This document shows positions 33,446 to 43,472 of a stretch of 64,000 bases of DNA, in pieces. The position numbers and the translations under genes are program-made. Origin of the DNA: Candidatus Binatia bacterium (GTDB lineage: Bacteria > Desulfobacterota > Binatia > UBA1149 > JAJCZL01); assembly GCA_028278325.1 (NCBI GenBank), contig JANQEO010000278.1, positions 1-64,000 on the forward strand, given 5' to 3'. Under the pieces are notes generated by a model. That model saw only the letters and a list, made by a program, of their open reading frames with translations. It did no database searches and had not been told where the DNA came from. The first letter of the stretch is position 1, and the number at the start of each line of letters is the position of its first letter.

Positions 33446-34528
33446 CTAGTGCTGCCTAACATAAAAGGGCAGTGACGTCACCACCACATCGCAAGTCCGG
33501 CCCCGGATGTCCACGGACAAGTCACCGTCTATAGCGTGAGCTTCTACAAGCGCAAGCGCGAGGGGCTTGCCCAGCGACGGACTGTAGGTGCCGCTGGTAA
33601 CTGCCCCCACCGGCCGCCCGTCGTGAAGGATCGGACAGCCGTGGCGCGGGATGCCCCCGGACGCTTCCAGACCGATGAGTCTTCTGGCAGGCGCCGATGA
33701 AGCCAGGTCGGAAAGAGCGTCGAAGCCTATCTTGTCGTCCCGCGACAGTTTGACCGCCCAGCCCAGGCCCGCCTCGTAGGGCGTAATGTCTTCACTCAAC
33801 TCGTGGCCGTACAAGGGAAGTGCCGCCTCCAGGCGAAGGGTATCGCGGGCGCCCAACCCGACCGGCACGGCGGCATCCTCGCCTATGCTGACGGAGAGAA
33901 GGGACTCCCACAGTTCACCCGCACCGCCGACCTCCACAAAGAACTCGAAGCCGTCTTCGCCGGTATAGCCGGTCACCGCAGCGGTAACTTCGCATCGGCC
34001 GATCGTGGTTCGGCTCACGTCGAATCGACGTAGTTCGGCCAAGTCTTCGGCAAGGGACGACGCCAGCCTCCGAGCCGAGGGGCCCTGAAAAGCAATCAAC
34101 GCGAGGTCATCACTTCTGTCGCGCACCTCGGTCGAAGCGGACGCTCGAGCTGCTATCCACTCGGAGTCTCGCCGGGCATTGGCCGCGTTGACGCACACGA
34201 AGAAAAGCTCGGGACCCAGCCTGTAGACGATCACGTCGTCGAGAACCCGGCCCGCGTCATCGACCAGCAGGCTGTACTGAGACCGTCCGGGTTCGAGCCG
34301 GCTCGCATCATTGGTGAACAGCCGCGAGCAGGAGTCTTCGGCTCCGGGGCCCGATAGCTCGATCTCTCCCATGTGGCTCACGTCGAAGGCCCCCGCAACC
34401 GAACGCACGGCCTTGTGCTCTTCGACGATGGAACCGTAGTGCACCGGCATGTCCCAGCCGGCGAACTCCATCATCTTGGCGCCATGACTACCGTGCCAGG
34501 CGTGCAGAGGCGTGCGCCTGGCGCTCAC
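33446..34528 (-). CDS. gcvT: Aminomethyltransferase (glycine cleavage T protein)
   Basis: 360 aa from the GTG at 34528 (MSARRTPLHAWHGSHGAKMM), which overlaps the folD stop as GTGA; the longer open frame is shadow inside folD. Motifs: MMEFAGWDMPVHYGS, VSHMGEIELSGPGAE, and the folate-binding GYTGEDGFEFFVE. It transfers the methylene group from GcvH to tetrahydrofolate, giving methylene-THF and ammonia. FolD upstream would oxidise the methylene-THF onward. Confidence 0.95.
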   Translation of the reverse strand: MSARRTPLHAWHGSHGAKMMEFAGWDMPVHYGSIVEEHKAVRSVAGAFDVSHMGEIELSGPGAEDSCSRLFTNDASRLEPGRSQYSLLVDDAGRVLDDVIVYRLGPELFFVCVNAANARRDSEWIAARASASTEVRDRSDDLALIAFQGPSARRLASSLAEDLAELRRFDVSRTTIGRCEVTAAVTGYTGEDGFEFFVEVGGAGELWESLLSVSIGEDAAVPVGLGARDTLRLEAALPLYGHELSEDITPYEAGLGWAVKLSRDDKIGFDALSDLASSAPARRLIGLEASGGIPRHGCPILHDGRPVGAVTSGTYSPSLGKPLALALVEAHAIDGDLSVDIRGRTCDVVVTSLPFYVRQH

Positions 34529-35406
34529 GACGGGCTTGGAGACGGCGCGCCCGAGGCTTGGGACGCCAAGCAGGAGTCGTAGGTGTTGCGCAGCAAAGTT
34601 GCCACCGTCATCGGCCCCACCCCTCCCGGGACGGGGGTGATATGGGCGGCTCGACGCCTGGCGGCTTCGAACTCGACGTCGCCGATGAGCTTGCCGTCTA
34701 CGCGATTGATGCCGACGTCGATCACGATCGCGCCCGGCTTGACCCACTCCCCCTTGATCATCTCGGGCCTGCCGACGGCCGCGATCAGCACATCCGCAGA
34801 GCCGACCATGGCCGCTAGATCGCGTGTCCTCGAATGGCAGATGGTAACGGTCGCGTGCCGCTCGAGCAGAAGCATCGCTACGGGCTTACCGACGAGCACC
34901 GACCTGCCCACGACGACGGCGTGCAGGCCGGTGAGATCCACACCGGTCGACTCGACGAGGGTCATGCAGCTGAGGGGAGTGCACGGCCTGGGGCCCTCGC
35001 GCCCCGTGAAGAGCGCACCCTGGTTGATGGGGTGCAGGCCGTCGACGTCCTTGCGCGGATCGATCGCATCGATGACCGCGGCTTCGTCGAGACCCTCGGG
35101 AAGCGGCAGCTGGACCAAGACCCCGTCGATGTCCGGGCGTTCGCAGTGCTCGCGAACTACCCCGATCAGTTCTTCCTGGGTCACGTCGCCCGGCAGCTCC
35201 TCGGCTTCCGAGACCATCCCCGCCTCTTTGGCCTCGCGCTGCTTTCTCCCCACGTAGACTTTGGAGGCGGCGTCATCTCCGACGAGGATGGTCGTCAACC
35301 CCGGTACGCGCCGGCCCTGGGCTTTCAGCTCGGCTATGCGCTCGGCCAGCTCTCCACGAATGGACGCGGCCACCGCCTTGCCGTCAATGATCCGGCCGGT
35401 ACTCAA
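34525..35406 (-). CDS. folD: Methylenetetrahydrofolate dehydrogenase / cyclohydrolase
   Basis: 293 aa bifunctional enzyme converting methylene-THF to 10-formyl-THF. The catalytic lysine region is YVGRKQREAKEAG, PLPEGLDEAAVIDAIDPRKDVDGLHP is present, and VVGRSVLVGKPVAMLLL and TPVPGGVGPMTVATLL bind NADP. The start is TTG at 35406, which overlaps the preceding lipoprotein stop as TTGA. It feeds one-carbon units from the glycine cleavage system into purine and formyl-methionine synthesis. Confidence 0.95.
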   Translation of the reverse strand: MSTGRIIDGKAVAASIRGELAERIAELKAQGRRVPGLTTILVGDDAASKVYVGRKQREAKEAGMVSEAEELPGDVTQEELIGVVREHCERPDIDGVLVQLPLPEGLDEAAVIDAIDPRKDVDGLHPINQGALFTGREGPRPCTPLSCMTLVESTGVDLTGLHAVVVGRSVLVGKPVAMLLLERHATVTICHSRTRDLAAMVGSADVLIAAVGRPEMIKGEWVKPGAIVIDVGINRVDGKLIGDVEFEAARRRAAHITPVPGGVGPMTVATLLRNTYDSCLASQASGAPSPSPS

Positions 35407-36056
35407 TCGATCTCTTTCACCATGCGGCGCACGAGTTCACGGGCTCCCCTGTGCGCGAATTCGGCGGCCGTCAGCCATTCCTGATTGTCGCCTCTGACGA
35501 GCTCGCGATACGTCGCTCTGAACAAGCCGGCATCCTTTTGGTCTTCGTCGAAGGTGCCTTGCCACAACACATCGCCGCCATCCACCTCGAGCAGGGCCGC
35601 GTAAAGGGTGGCCCCTGCCGCATGCGTGGGCTTGTTCGGATTGCCCTCCCTTTCACGCAAGTCCAACACCGCTCCCGTCAACACCACATCCACGTCATCC
35701 ATCACACGAAAGAGTTCTACCGCATCCGCCATCGAATGATCGATGAGTCTATCGAACTGCCGGATCTCCACGGCATCGAAACGAGGATAGTGAGTAAGCT
35801 CTTCGAAGAAGAAGGCCGTGGTCAGCATGGCGGACTGTCGCGAGGTTCGCTGCATCTCGACCTCTCGGGGGCAGAGATCGCAAGGCCTCGACGTAGACGC
35901 ATCCTCGTAGGCAAAGGGAATGATCCCGATCTTGCGCACGCCGGTGTTCTCCGCCCCATCGTCGCCGATCCAGGGGATGAGAGAACATGCCGGCAGCCAT
36001 AGCAGCGCGACAGCGACCGCAGCAGCCTTGGAGAAGAGCGATGCTGTCCGGCTCAT
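35403..36056 (-). CDS. Lipoprotein of unknown function
   Basis: 217 aa from the ATG at 36056, which overlaps the aspS stop as TGATG. An N-terminal signal ends in a lipobox (LWLPACSLIP), so the cysteine is probably lipidated. The body, starting VRKIGIIPFAYEDAS, and the segment VDVVLTGAVLDLREREG resemble TolB/CsgG/LpoB-like lipoproteins with a mixed alpha-beta fold, though I cannot assign a family securely. Two extra Cys (CDLC) might bind metal or form a disulphide. Coupled between aspS and folD. Confidence 0.72.
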   Translation of the reverse strand: MSRTASLFSKAAAVAVALLWLPACSLIPWIGDDGAENTGVRKIGIIPFAYEDASTSRPCDLCPREVEMQRTSRQSAMLTTAFFFEELTHYPRFDAVEIRQFDRLIDHSMADAVELFRVMDDVDVVLTGAVLDLREREGNPNKPTHAAGATLYAALLEVDGGDVLWQGTFDEDQKDAGLFRATYRELVRGDNQEWLTAAEFAHRGARELVRRMVKEID

Positions 36057-37807
36057 CACGCCCGCTTGAGACCCAATTCGCGCAATTGGGCGGCATCGAC
36101 TTCCGACGGTGCGGTCGTCATCAGACAAGCGGCTCTCTGGGTCTTTGGGAAAGCGATCACGTCCCGGATCGACTCGCAGCCCACCAATACGGCCACTATG
36201 CGATCCAAGCCCAAAGCCAGACCTGCGTGCGGCGGTGCACCGTGCTTGAGCGCGTCGAGTAAGAACCCGAACTTTGCGGCTGCCTCTTCGTCATCGATAC
36301 CGAGCACCTTGAAGACCCGCGACTGGAGCTCGGGCCGGTGGATACGAACCGAGCCCCCACCCAGTTCTATGCCGTTGAGAACGACGTCGTAGGCATCGGC
36401 TTTCACGGAGGCAGGGTCGCTCTCCAGCTTGTCCTCGTCTCGCCGGCAAGGAGCGGAGAAGGGATGGTGGAGGGCGAAGTAGCGCTTTTCAGCCTCGTCG
36501 AACTCGACCAGGGGAAAGTCGGTGATCCAGACGAACTCGAAGCGGCCCGGATCGATCATGTTCCTTGCCGCGGCGATCCGGCACCTGAGAGTGCCTAGGA
36601 CATCCGACACCACCTTGAAGGAGTCGGCGCCGAACAGTACGAGATCCCCGTCCTCCAACCGCGAGCGTTGCGCGAGAGCCTCCTTCTCGCCCTCGGAGAA
36701 GAACTTCACGATAGGAGATTGCCACTCCCCGTCGCTGATCTTGATCCACGCCAAGCCCTTGGCGCCGAGTTCGACCGCCAGCTCGGTGAGATCATCGATC
36801 TCTTTGCGCGACATCTGCGCGCCCCCCTTCACCACAAGGGTCTTGACCACTCCTCCGCCGTCGGCGGCCGCCCGAAAGACTTTGAACTCGCTCTGGCCGA
36901 ATATGTCGGTCACGTCGGTGAGTTCCATCTCGAAGCGGAGGTCCGGGCGATCCGAGCCGAAACGTGACATCGCCTCGTCGTAAGCGAGGCGCGGAAACGC
37001 GCCGAAATCCAGGCCGAGGATTCCCGAAAACAGCTTCTTGAGGAGGTCTTCGACCATGGCCATCACGTCATCGGCGTCCACAAACGACATCTCCAGGTCG
37101 ATCTGCGTGAATTCGGGCTGGCGGTCGGCTCGCAGGTCCTCGTCTCTGAAACAACGCGCGATTTGGAAGTACCGGTCCACTCCGCCAACCATCAAGAGTT
37201 GCTTGAAGAGTTGCGGGGACTGCGGCAATGCAAAAAAGCTTCCCGGCGTGACGCGGCTGGGAACCAGATAGTCCCGCGCGCCTTCCGGCGTGCTTCGCGT
37301 CAGCGTCGGGGTCTCGATTTCGAGGAAACCGTGAGACTCGAAGTGGTCTCGCGTGATCCGGTAGACGTCGCTTCGGGTCCTGAGGTGTCGCTGCATGACG
37401 GGGCGCCTGAGATCCAGGTAGCGATGGGTCAGGCGCACGTTTTCCGTGATGTGGGCGTCGTCCTCGATCGCGAAGGGGCTCGGCACGGCCGTATTGAGGA
37501 TCTCGAGGTGGTCGGCCATCAGCTCTACCTCACCGGTGGGCAGCTCCGGATTCACGGTCTCGGCGGTGCGAGGACGCAGCACGCCTTTCACTCTGATCAC
37601 GAACTCGTTTCGAAGATCTCCGGCGACCGTATGGGCGTCGTGATTATGCTCGGGGTTGAATACGATCTGCACCAGCCCCGTACGGTCGCGCAGATCCACG
37701 AAGATCACGCCCCCGTGATCACGGCGCGAGTGAACCCACCCTGCGAGGGTCAGAGCCGTTCCCTCGTCGGTCTTGCGCGGCTCTCCGCAATAGCAGCTAC
37801 GATCCAC
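36056..37807 (-). CDS. aspS: Aspartyl-tRNA synthetase
   Basis: 583 aa bacterial class IIb enzyme: OB-fold anticodon domain (LAGWVHSRRDHGGVIFVDLRDRTG), motif 2 FRDEDLRADRQPEFTQIDLEMSF, GAD insertion domain, and motif 3 GLALGLDRIVAVL. The RRDHGG sequence carries the His that, in Pseudomonas-type enzymes, goes with a non-discriminating ability to make Asp-tRNA-Asn; the second determinant (a Gly about 50 residues later) seems to be Glu here, so specificity is undecided. GTG start at 37807 overlaps the hisS end by 11 bases. Confidence 0.96.
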   Translation of the reverse strand: MDRSCYCGEPRKTDEGTALTLAGWVHSRRDHGGVIFVDLRDRTGLVQIVFNPEHNHDAHTVAGDLRNEFVIRVKGVLRPRTAETVNPELPTGEVELMADHLEILNTAVPSPFAIEDDAHITENVRLTHRYLDLRRPVMQRHLRTRSDVYRITRDHFESHGFLEIETPTLTRSTPEGARDYLVPSRVTPGSFFALPQSPQLFKQLLMVGGVDRYFQIARCFRDEDLRADRQPEFTQIDLEMSFVDADDVMAMVEDLLKKLFSGILGLDFGAFPRLAYDEAMSRFGSDRPDLRFEMELTDVTDIFGQSEFKVFRAAADGGGVVKTLVVKGGAQMSRKEIDDLTELAVELGAKGLAWIKISDGEWQSPIVKFFSEGEKEALAQRSRLEDGDLVLFGADSFKVVSDVLGTLRCRIAAARNMIDPGRFEFVWITDFPLVEFDEAEKRYFALHHPFSAPCRRDEDKLESDPASVKADAYDVVLNGIELGGGSVRIHRPELQSRVFKVLGIDDEEAAAKFGFLLDALKHGAPPHAGLALGLDRIVAVLVGCESIRDVIAFPKTQRAACLMTTAPSEVDAAQLRELGLKRA

Positions 37808-39098
37808 CGAAGGTCACTCCCAGCTCCCGGAGCTTCGCCTCCACAGCGTCGGTGCCGGCGTCCAGCGGCAGGCAACTCGGGTAGTCCTTCTTCTTCGTCA
37901 TGTCGCGTACGGTCGCCAATCGGCTCGACAACTCGTCATCGCCGACGATCACGACCCAGCGGGCCCCGGCTTTGTCGGCGCGCTTCATCTGAGCTTTGAG
38001 TTTCTGGGCTGACGGCCCCACCTCCACGTCCAGCCCTACAGCCCTCATACTGCGTGCGAGAACGAGCGCCGGCGCCTCGGCTCTTGGGTCGAGAGGCACG
38101 ACCGTAACCTTCTCTGCCCTGGCAAGCGCTCCGCCCCCGAGTGAACTCGCAAGCTCCATCCTTTCAATACCGAAAGCAAACCCGACTCCGGCTGTACTCG
38201 GACCACCGAGGGACTCGACCAGACCGTCATAACGTCCCCCGCCGCCCACCGAGTCCTGGGCGCCCAAGCCTTCAGCCACTATCTCGAACGCTGTTCTGCA
38301 ATAGTAGTCCAGACCTCTGACCATGCGCGGATCGGGCTCGGTTTCCACACCCATCTCATCGAGCAAGGAAAGCACCCGCTCGTGATGTTCCTTGCAGGCC
38401 TCGGACAGGTGATCGACCATCATGGGAGCATCCGACATGGCCGCGTTGCAGCCTGGTTGCTTGCAGTCGAGAAGACGTAGGGGGTTGCGCTCGATTCGGG
38501 TGCGGCAATCGGCGCACAGCTCGTCGACACGCGCAGCGGCGTAAGCCTTCAGCGCCTCCCGGTAGGCCGGGCGGCACTCCCCGTCCCCCAAGGAGTTCAA
38601 CCGTATTCTATAACCTTTGAGTTTGGCGGCTCGGCAGATGTCGTCCACCAGACATATCGTCTCAGCGTCGGCGGCAGCGTCTTCCCGCCCAAGGAATTCC
38701 GCTCCGATCTGATGAAACTGGCGCAGCCGTCCCTTCTGGGGCCGCTCCCGGCGAAACATGGGGCCGACGTAGTAGAAGCGCGAGACCGGGCTCGACCGAC
38801 TCAGCCCTGCCTGGATGTATGCGCGGACGACCGAGGCCGTCGCTTCAGGGCGCAGCGCGATGACCGTCCCGTCACGGTCCTCGAAAGCGTACATTTCCTT
38901 CTCGACGATGTCAGTGGTCACGCCTACCGACATGGTGAACAGCGCACTCTGCTCCAACAGCGGCAGATCGATACACCCGTAGCCGTAGGTCTCGAGCACC
39001 CGGCAAGCGGCATCGGTCAACCGGCGTCGCCGCGCGGTCTCGTCGGGAAGCAGATCCTTGAACCCCTTGATGGAGCTGATTTTAGAACTTGCCGTCAT
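37797..39098 (-). CDS. hisS: Histidyl-tRNA synthetase
   Basis: 433 aa class II synthetase. Motif 1 near residue 60, His-specific motifs RALDYY-like VRGLDYYCRTAFEIV and GGGGRYDGLVESLGG, and a C-terminal anticodon-binding domain. The zinc-like cysteine group CADCRTRIERNPLRLLDCK in the insertion is common in this family. ATG at 39098. hisS-aspS adjacency is frequent in bacteria. It is the first gene of the hisS-aspS-lipoprotein-folD-gcv run. The gap to comEC is 39 bases. Confidence 0.96.
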   Translation of the reverse strand: MTASSKISSIKGFKDLLPDETARRRRLTDAACRVLETYGYGCIDLPLLEQSALFTMSVGVTTDIVEKEMYAFEDRDGTVIALRPEATASVVRAYIQAGLSRSSPVSRFYYVGPMFRRERPQKGRLRQFHQIGAEFLGREDAAADAETICLVDDICRAAKLKGYRIRLNSLGDGECRPAYREALKAYAAARVDELCADCRTRIERNPLRLLDCKQPGCNAAMSDAPMMVDHLSEACKEHHERVLSLLDEMGVETEPDPRMVRGLDYYCRTAFEIVAEGLGAQDSVGGGGRYDGLVESLGGPSTAGVGFAFGIERMELASSLGGGALARAEKVTVVPLDPRAEAPALVLARSMRAVGLDVEVGPSAQKLKAQMKRADKAGARWVVIVGDDELSSRLATVRDMTKKKDYPSCLPLDAGTDAVEAKLRELGVTFGGS

Positions 39099-39137
39099 GG
39101 ATCTCCGGGCTCCTGAATGCGGAAGCCCCGCGTGTGA

Positions 39138-41528
39138 TCATCCACCCCTGGGGTCGACACCTTTGCCGCTCGTCCACTGCCAACCGCGATCGGTCAAGGT
39201 GCCCCTGACTCCACCGTCCAAGTCCGTACGGTAAAACCTTACGCCACGGCTTTCAAACAAGGTGCGCACCTCCGGATGAGGCATTCCGTAGCGGTTGCCG
39301 AATCCCAGGGAAGCAACGGCGAACCGCGGCGAGATCGCATCGATGAGATCGGCGTTGGAGGAGGTTCGGCTGCCGTGATGAGCGACCTTGAGCACGTCGG
39401 CACTCACGGAATCGTAGGCCGACAGGATAGAGCGCTCGGCCGGGCCCTCGATGTCGCCGGTCAGCAGCACCGAGGAGCCGGCGAAGGTGACCCTCAGCAC
39501 GACGGAGGCGTCGTTCTCACTGCAATCGGACGGCGGCTCCCGCGGCCACAGCACTTCGACCGTCCAGGAGCCGTCGGTCGCTGCCGCCAAGACCAGAGGC
39601 GCTCTCGATACGGCGAGCAAGTCTGCGCCCGCCTCGGCCGAATCGGCGAGGAAGTCCTCGAAACCGTCGACCGGGCAGGGCCCGGACGGATACACGACCT
39701 GCCCGACGTCGAATGACGCCACGAGGTCGGGTGTTCCACCCCAGTGATCACGCTGAACGTGGCTGACTACCAGATGGTCGACGCGGCCGACGCGCATCCG
39801 CCTCAGCGCGGGAGCCACGCTCAGACGACCGTGACCCGGAGTGCCGGCGTCGACGACGATGACGGTGCCGCCGGGAAGCCTGACCACCGTAGCGTCGCCC
39901 TGGCCCACAGCGAGGAAATCCACACGGAGCTGATCGTTCCGGTAGCGGTCCAAGGCGCCGTGACACAGCACCAGCGCTGCCGACAAAGCGAGCAGGGCCA
40001 GACACCGGAGCCGGACGGTACCGGACAATACCAGGGCTACGAACGGAACGGCGCACAGTGTTGCGACCAAGGGCCACCCGGGCGCAACCACCTGTACGGC
40101 GCTGAATGGGAAAGACGCCGTCAGGTCGGCCACCGCCATGACGGCCTCCGCACCAACACCGGCCAGAGTGAACAAGAGTGAGGCCGCCGCCGTAGAGATC
40201 GCCGACAAGAGCACGCCCGCCAACACGACCACCAGTGCTAGGAACAGAGGCAAGCCCGCCAGCACGTTGCTCAGGGGACCGACGAGCGACAAACGTCCGA
40301 AGTGCTGGGCCACCATCGGCGCGGTGACGAGCCAGGCCAGTACCGAAACGGCGACAACGTCGACGAAGCGCTGTAACCTCGGATTTCGCCCCGGCTCTCG
40401 GGCACTGGCGTGCCCTGCATAGCAAATCAGTATCGCGCACGCGGCAAAGGACAGCTGGAAGGAAGCTTCGCGTACAGCCCCGGGAACCGTGGCCGTCACG
40501 ACTATGACCGCAAGCGGCCAAGCGATGCGCGGGCGTCCTGGAACGCCGCGCCAGACCTGGAGGAGCCAAGCACCGGCCATCAACACAGCCCGGACTACCG
40601 AAACTCCTCCTCCGCTGATCGACGCATACAGCAACACGGCCAGCATCGAGGCCGCTGCTGCTGCACGAAAAGGATCGTGCCCGGCAAAAGTGCGTCCGAG
40701 AAAACCCGACGACACCGTCGTCAGCACGAATACCGCTCCGGCTACGATGCCTATGTGGGTTCCCGATATGGCAAGCATGTGACTGAGCCCGGCGTCTCGG
40801 ATCGAGCGGGTATCGGCCTCGGTCAATGATCCGCGGTCACCGGTCACCAAGGCTCGAAGAAGGGCGCCTCCCCTGCCGGGCGCCGACGACTCGATGCTTG
40901 CGCCGAGCCTCTCGCGCATCCGCATGAAGCGCGAGAGGGTGTCGTCGACCGGCCCGAGATCCTCCGTCGTCTCGTCGGTCCACAGATAGGCCGTCACGAA
41001 CACGCCCCGCCGCGCGTTCCACGCTTGCCAATCGAACTCGTCGAGGTTTCCCAGGTTGGTCACACGACGAAGATAGGACTCGAAACGAACCACATGGCCC
41101 GCCTTCCACCCCTTGGCTGCGTGCCTCACCGACACCGTCACGAGACCGAACACCTTACGCTGAGTCTCACCTTCGACCGTGAGCAGACTGACACGGACAC
41201 GCAGGCCGCCGCCGGGCTTACGAACGACGTCCAGCACACGCCCGGTCAACGCATACTTGTGCTCACTACGCGTCGCGCTACCGAGAAGAGCTACGACGTG
41301 AGCCGGATCCGCGGGCGGCGACGGGCAGCGGCCCGCCGAAGCCACGGCCAGGGCCAAGGCCAGTGTCAGTACGATGCCGCCGCGCGGGAACCTGAGGCCT
41401 CGGCGACCTTGCCAGCCCAACCAGGACAAGGCCGCAACCAGCGGCAGCAGATCGGCGAAACGCCAGGTGGAGGCCGATACCGCCCATTGCATGGTCAACG
41501 CAATCGCTGAAGCGGCGTGGAGCCCCAC
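39138..41528 (-). CDS. comEC: DNA internalisation-related competence protein ComEC/Rec2
   Basis: 796 aa integral membrane protein. N-terminal helices and an OB-like soluble part, then the competence domain with ISGTHIGIVAG and GGVSVVRAVLMAGAWLL, about ten membrane helices, and a C-terminal metallo-beta-lactamase-like domain (DFLAVGQGDATVVRLPGG, VVSHVQRDHWGG, and KVAHHGSRTSSN). It forms the inner-membrane channel that passes single-stranded DNA in transformation. GTG start at 41528. No other com gene is visible, but the Tad-type and other pili could supply uptake. Confidence 0.93.
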   Translation of the reverse strand: MGLHAASAIALTMQWAVSASTWRFADLLPLVAALSWLGWQGRRGLRFPRGGIVLTLALALAVASAGRCPSPPADPAHVVALLGSATRSEHKYALTGRVLDVVRKPGGGLRVRVSLLTVEGETQRKVFGLVTVSVRHAAKGWKAGHVVRFESYLRRVTNLGNLDEFDWQAWNARRGVFVTAYLWTDETTEDLGPVDDTLSRFMRMRERLGASIESSAPGRGGALLRALVTGDRGSLTEADTRSIRDAGLSHMLAISGTHIGIVAGAVFVLTTVSSGFLGRTFAGHDPFRAAAAASMLAVLLYASISGGGVSVVRAVLMAGAWLLQVWRGVPGRPRIAWPLAVIVVTATVPGAVREASFQLSFAACAILICYAGHASAREPGRNPRLQRFVDVVAVSVLAWLVTAPMVAQHFGRLSLVGPLSNVLAGLPLFLALVVVLAGVLLSAISTAAASLLFTLAGVGAEAVMAVADLTASFPFSAVQVVAPGWPLVATLCAVPFVALVLSGTVRLRCLALLALSAALVLCHGALDRYRNDQLRVDFLAVGQGDATVVRLPGGTVIVVDAGTPGHGRLSVAPALRRMRVGRVDHLVVSHVQRDHWGGTPDLVASFDVGQVVYPSGPCPVDGFEDFLADSAEAGADLLAVSRAPLVLAAATDGSWTVEVLWPREPPSDCSENDASVVLRVTFAGSSVLLTGDIEGPAERSILSAYDSVSADVLKVAHHGSRTSSNADLIDAISPRFAVASLGFGNRYGMPHPEVRTLFESRGVRFYRTDLDGGVRGTLTDRGWQWTSGKGVDPRGG

Positions 41529-41615
41529 CCCCAGGAATCTAAGGCCTCGATGGTCGACGCCTCAAGATGTCGAAGGGCGTTCGTTAACTATGTGTAATGC
41601 GCGGGAACGCGCGTG

Positions 41616-43472
41616 TCAGGACGCGAGGTGCTCCAGAATCCGCTCGGCAAGGTCGCGCGAGATACCCTTGACCTCTTGCAGCTCCTCGACGCTGGCCTTG
41701 GCGATCGCCTTCACGCTGCCGAAATGGGACAGCAGAGCTTTGCGCTTGGTCGGGCCCACGCCGTCGACACTGTCGAGTGTCGAGCGGATTCGGGCTTTGG
41801 ACCGGGTGCTGCGATGAAAGGTGATGGCCACGCGGTGGGCCTCGTCCCTCAATTGTTGAAGAAGCAGCAGAGCGCTCGAGTTCTGCCTGAGCGCTACGGC
41901 GTTCGCCCTACCCGGCCGGAACACGCGCTCACCCACCCGCTCGATCTCGGCTGCGCGCGAGTCGCCCTTTACGCGTTCCTTGGCGAGCGCCGCAAGCTCT
42001 ACTCCTTCGATTTCGAGTTCATGCAAAGCCTCGACGGCCATGGCGAGCTGCCCTTTGCCTCCGTCGACTATGATGAGATCAGGTAGGCCTCCCTCGTCTG
42101 CACCGCGTTTGAGACGGCGCGAAAGAATCTGCTTCATCGCCGCAAAGTCATCGTTGCGCTGCACGCCATTGAGCTTGTAACGCCGGTATCCGTTGCGGTC
42201 GGGCAATCCTTCGTCGAACACGACCATCGACGCGACCACCGCATCTCCTTGGACGTGAGAAATGTCGAAGCACTCCATACGCTTGGGCATGCTCGCCAGA
42301 TGCAGCTTGCTCTGAAGCTCCGAAAGCATCTTGAGGCGACGCGCCGTCTCATCGTAACGCTCCTCGAAGGAGTGCCGGGCGTTTTCCATCGCCATCTCGA
42401 CCAGGCGGCGCTTCTCGCCCCGTTCCGGCGCCATCACTTGCACCTTCGAGCCCTTCTTACGTCGCAGATAAGCGGCAAGGGCGTCCATACCCTCGACGGC
42501 CTGCGGCAACAGCACTTCAGCCGGAACGAACTTCTGGCCGTCGTAAAAACTCGTAATCAGCGAGGAGAGCAGCTCCTCGGCGGGGAAGTCGTGGTCATCG
42601 AAATGGTAAGTGTGGTTGCCGACCAGTTTGCCCGAGCGAACGAGCAGGACCTGCACCTCCACGTGTCCGGCGTCGCGATGGTAACCGAATATGTCGCGGT
42701 CACCGCCACCGTGGCTCACGACCTTTTGCTTCTCGGCTATCTTGGCAACGGCGGCCAGCCTGTCGCGCAGCTTGGCGGCCTCCTCGAAGCGCTCCTGCTC
42801 GGAGGCTTCCTTCATCTGCCGAGTCAGATCCTCGGCCAGGAGAGCCGTCTTGCCCTCCAGAAGCTGAATCGCCCCACGCAGGTGCACGTTGTAGTCCTCG
42901 CGCGACACGTCCAGAACGCAGGGCGCCATACATCGCTTGATCTGGTACTCGATGCAGGGACGCGACCGGTTCCTGAAAACGGCGTCGGAGCAGGTACGCA
43001 ATGGGAAGATCTTGCGCATGACCTCGACGGTCTCGCGCACGCCGGCGGCCGAGGCGAAAGGGCCGAGGTAAGTGTTACCGTCTTCCTTGATCTTGCGGGT
43101 GACCAAGATCCTAGGCCACGCGTCCTTTGTCGTGACCTTGACCGACACATAGCTCTTGTCGTCTTTGAGATTGACGTTGTAGCGGGGCTTGTACTGCTTG
43201 ATCAGGTTGTTTTCGAGAATCAGAGCCTCTGTTTCGCTCGCGGTGACGAGGGTCTCCACGTCGGCGGCCCTGTCCATGAGGAAGCGCACCTGGTAGCGCC
43301 CGTCCCCTCCCCGCACGTAGCTCCTGACCCTTTCCCGAAGGCTCTTGGCCTTGCCCACGTAGATGACCTTGCCCCGCTTGTCCTTGAACATGTAGACGCC
43401 GGGCCGGGCAGGCAGACCATCGGCTTTGGCCGCAAGCGGTGCGGGGGTGTCGGCTGCTTCGCCTTCAGTCAT
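41616..43472 (-). CDS. uvrC: Excinuclease ABC subunit C
   Basis: 618 aa from the ATG at 43472, inside the end of uvrB. N-terminal GIY-YIG nuclease domain ([21 protein letters not shown]), a zinc-less Cys cluster ([13 protein letters not shown]), UVR motif ([18 protein letters not shown]), RNase H-like UvrC domain with [13 protein letters not shown], and tandem HhH repeats ([18 protein letters not shown]). It makes both incisions in nucleotide excision repair. Coupled directly to uvrB by an eight-base overlap. Confidence 0.97.
   Translation of the reverse strand: MTEGEAADTPAPLAAKADGLPARPGVYMFKDKRGKVIYVGKAKSLRERVRSYVRGGDGRYQVRFLMDRAADVETLVTASETEALILENNLIKQYKPRYNVNLKDDKSYVSVKVTTKDAWPRILVTRKIKEDGNTYLGPFASAAGVRETVEVMRKIFPLRTCSDAVFRNRSRPCIEYQIKRCMAPCVLDVSREDYNVHLRGAIQLLEGKTALLAEDLTRQMKEASEQERFEEAAKLRDRLAAVAKIAEKQKVVSHGGGDRDIFGYHRDAGHVEVQVLLVRSGKLVGNHTYHFDDHDFPAEELLSSLITSFYDGQKFVPAEVLLPQAVEGMDALAAYLRRKKGSKVQVMAPERGEKRRLVEMAMENARHSFEERYDETARRLKMLSELQSKLHLASMPKRMECFDISHVQGDAVVASMVVFDEGLPDRNGYRRYKLNGVQRNDDFAAMKQILSRRLKRGADEGGLPDLIIVDGGKGQLAMAVEALHELEIEGVELAALAKERVKGDSRAAEIERVGERVFRPGRANAVALRQNSSALLLLQQLRDEAHRVAITFHRSTRSKARIRSTLDSVDGVGPTKRKALLSHFGSVKAIAKASVEELQEVKGISRDLAERILEHLAS

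Noticed and set aside
33417..34560. Glycine riboswitch before the gcv genes
   Set aside because: gcvT overlaps folD and the gcvT-gcvH gap is 29 bases, so there is no room for a riboswitch.
34529..34747. Longer gcvT start, in frame upstream of the GTG at 34528
   Set aside because: The extension lies inside folD, is Arg/Gly-rich and is not GcvT-like; the GTGA overlap with folD explains the start better.
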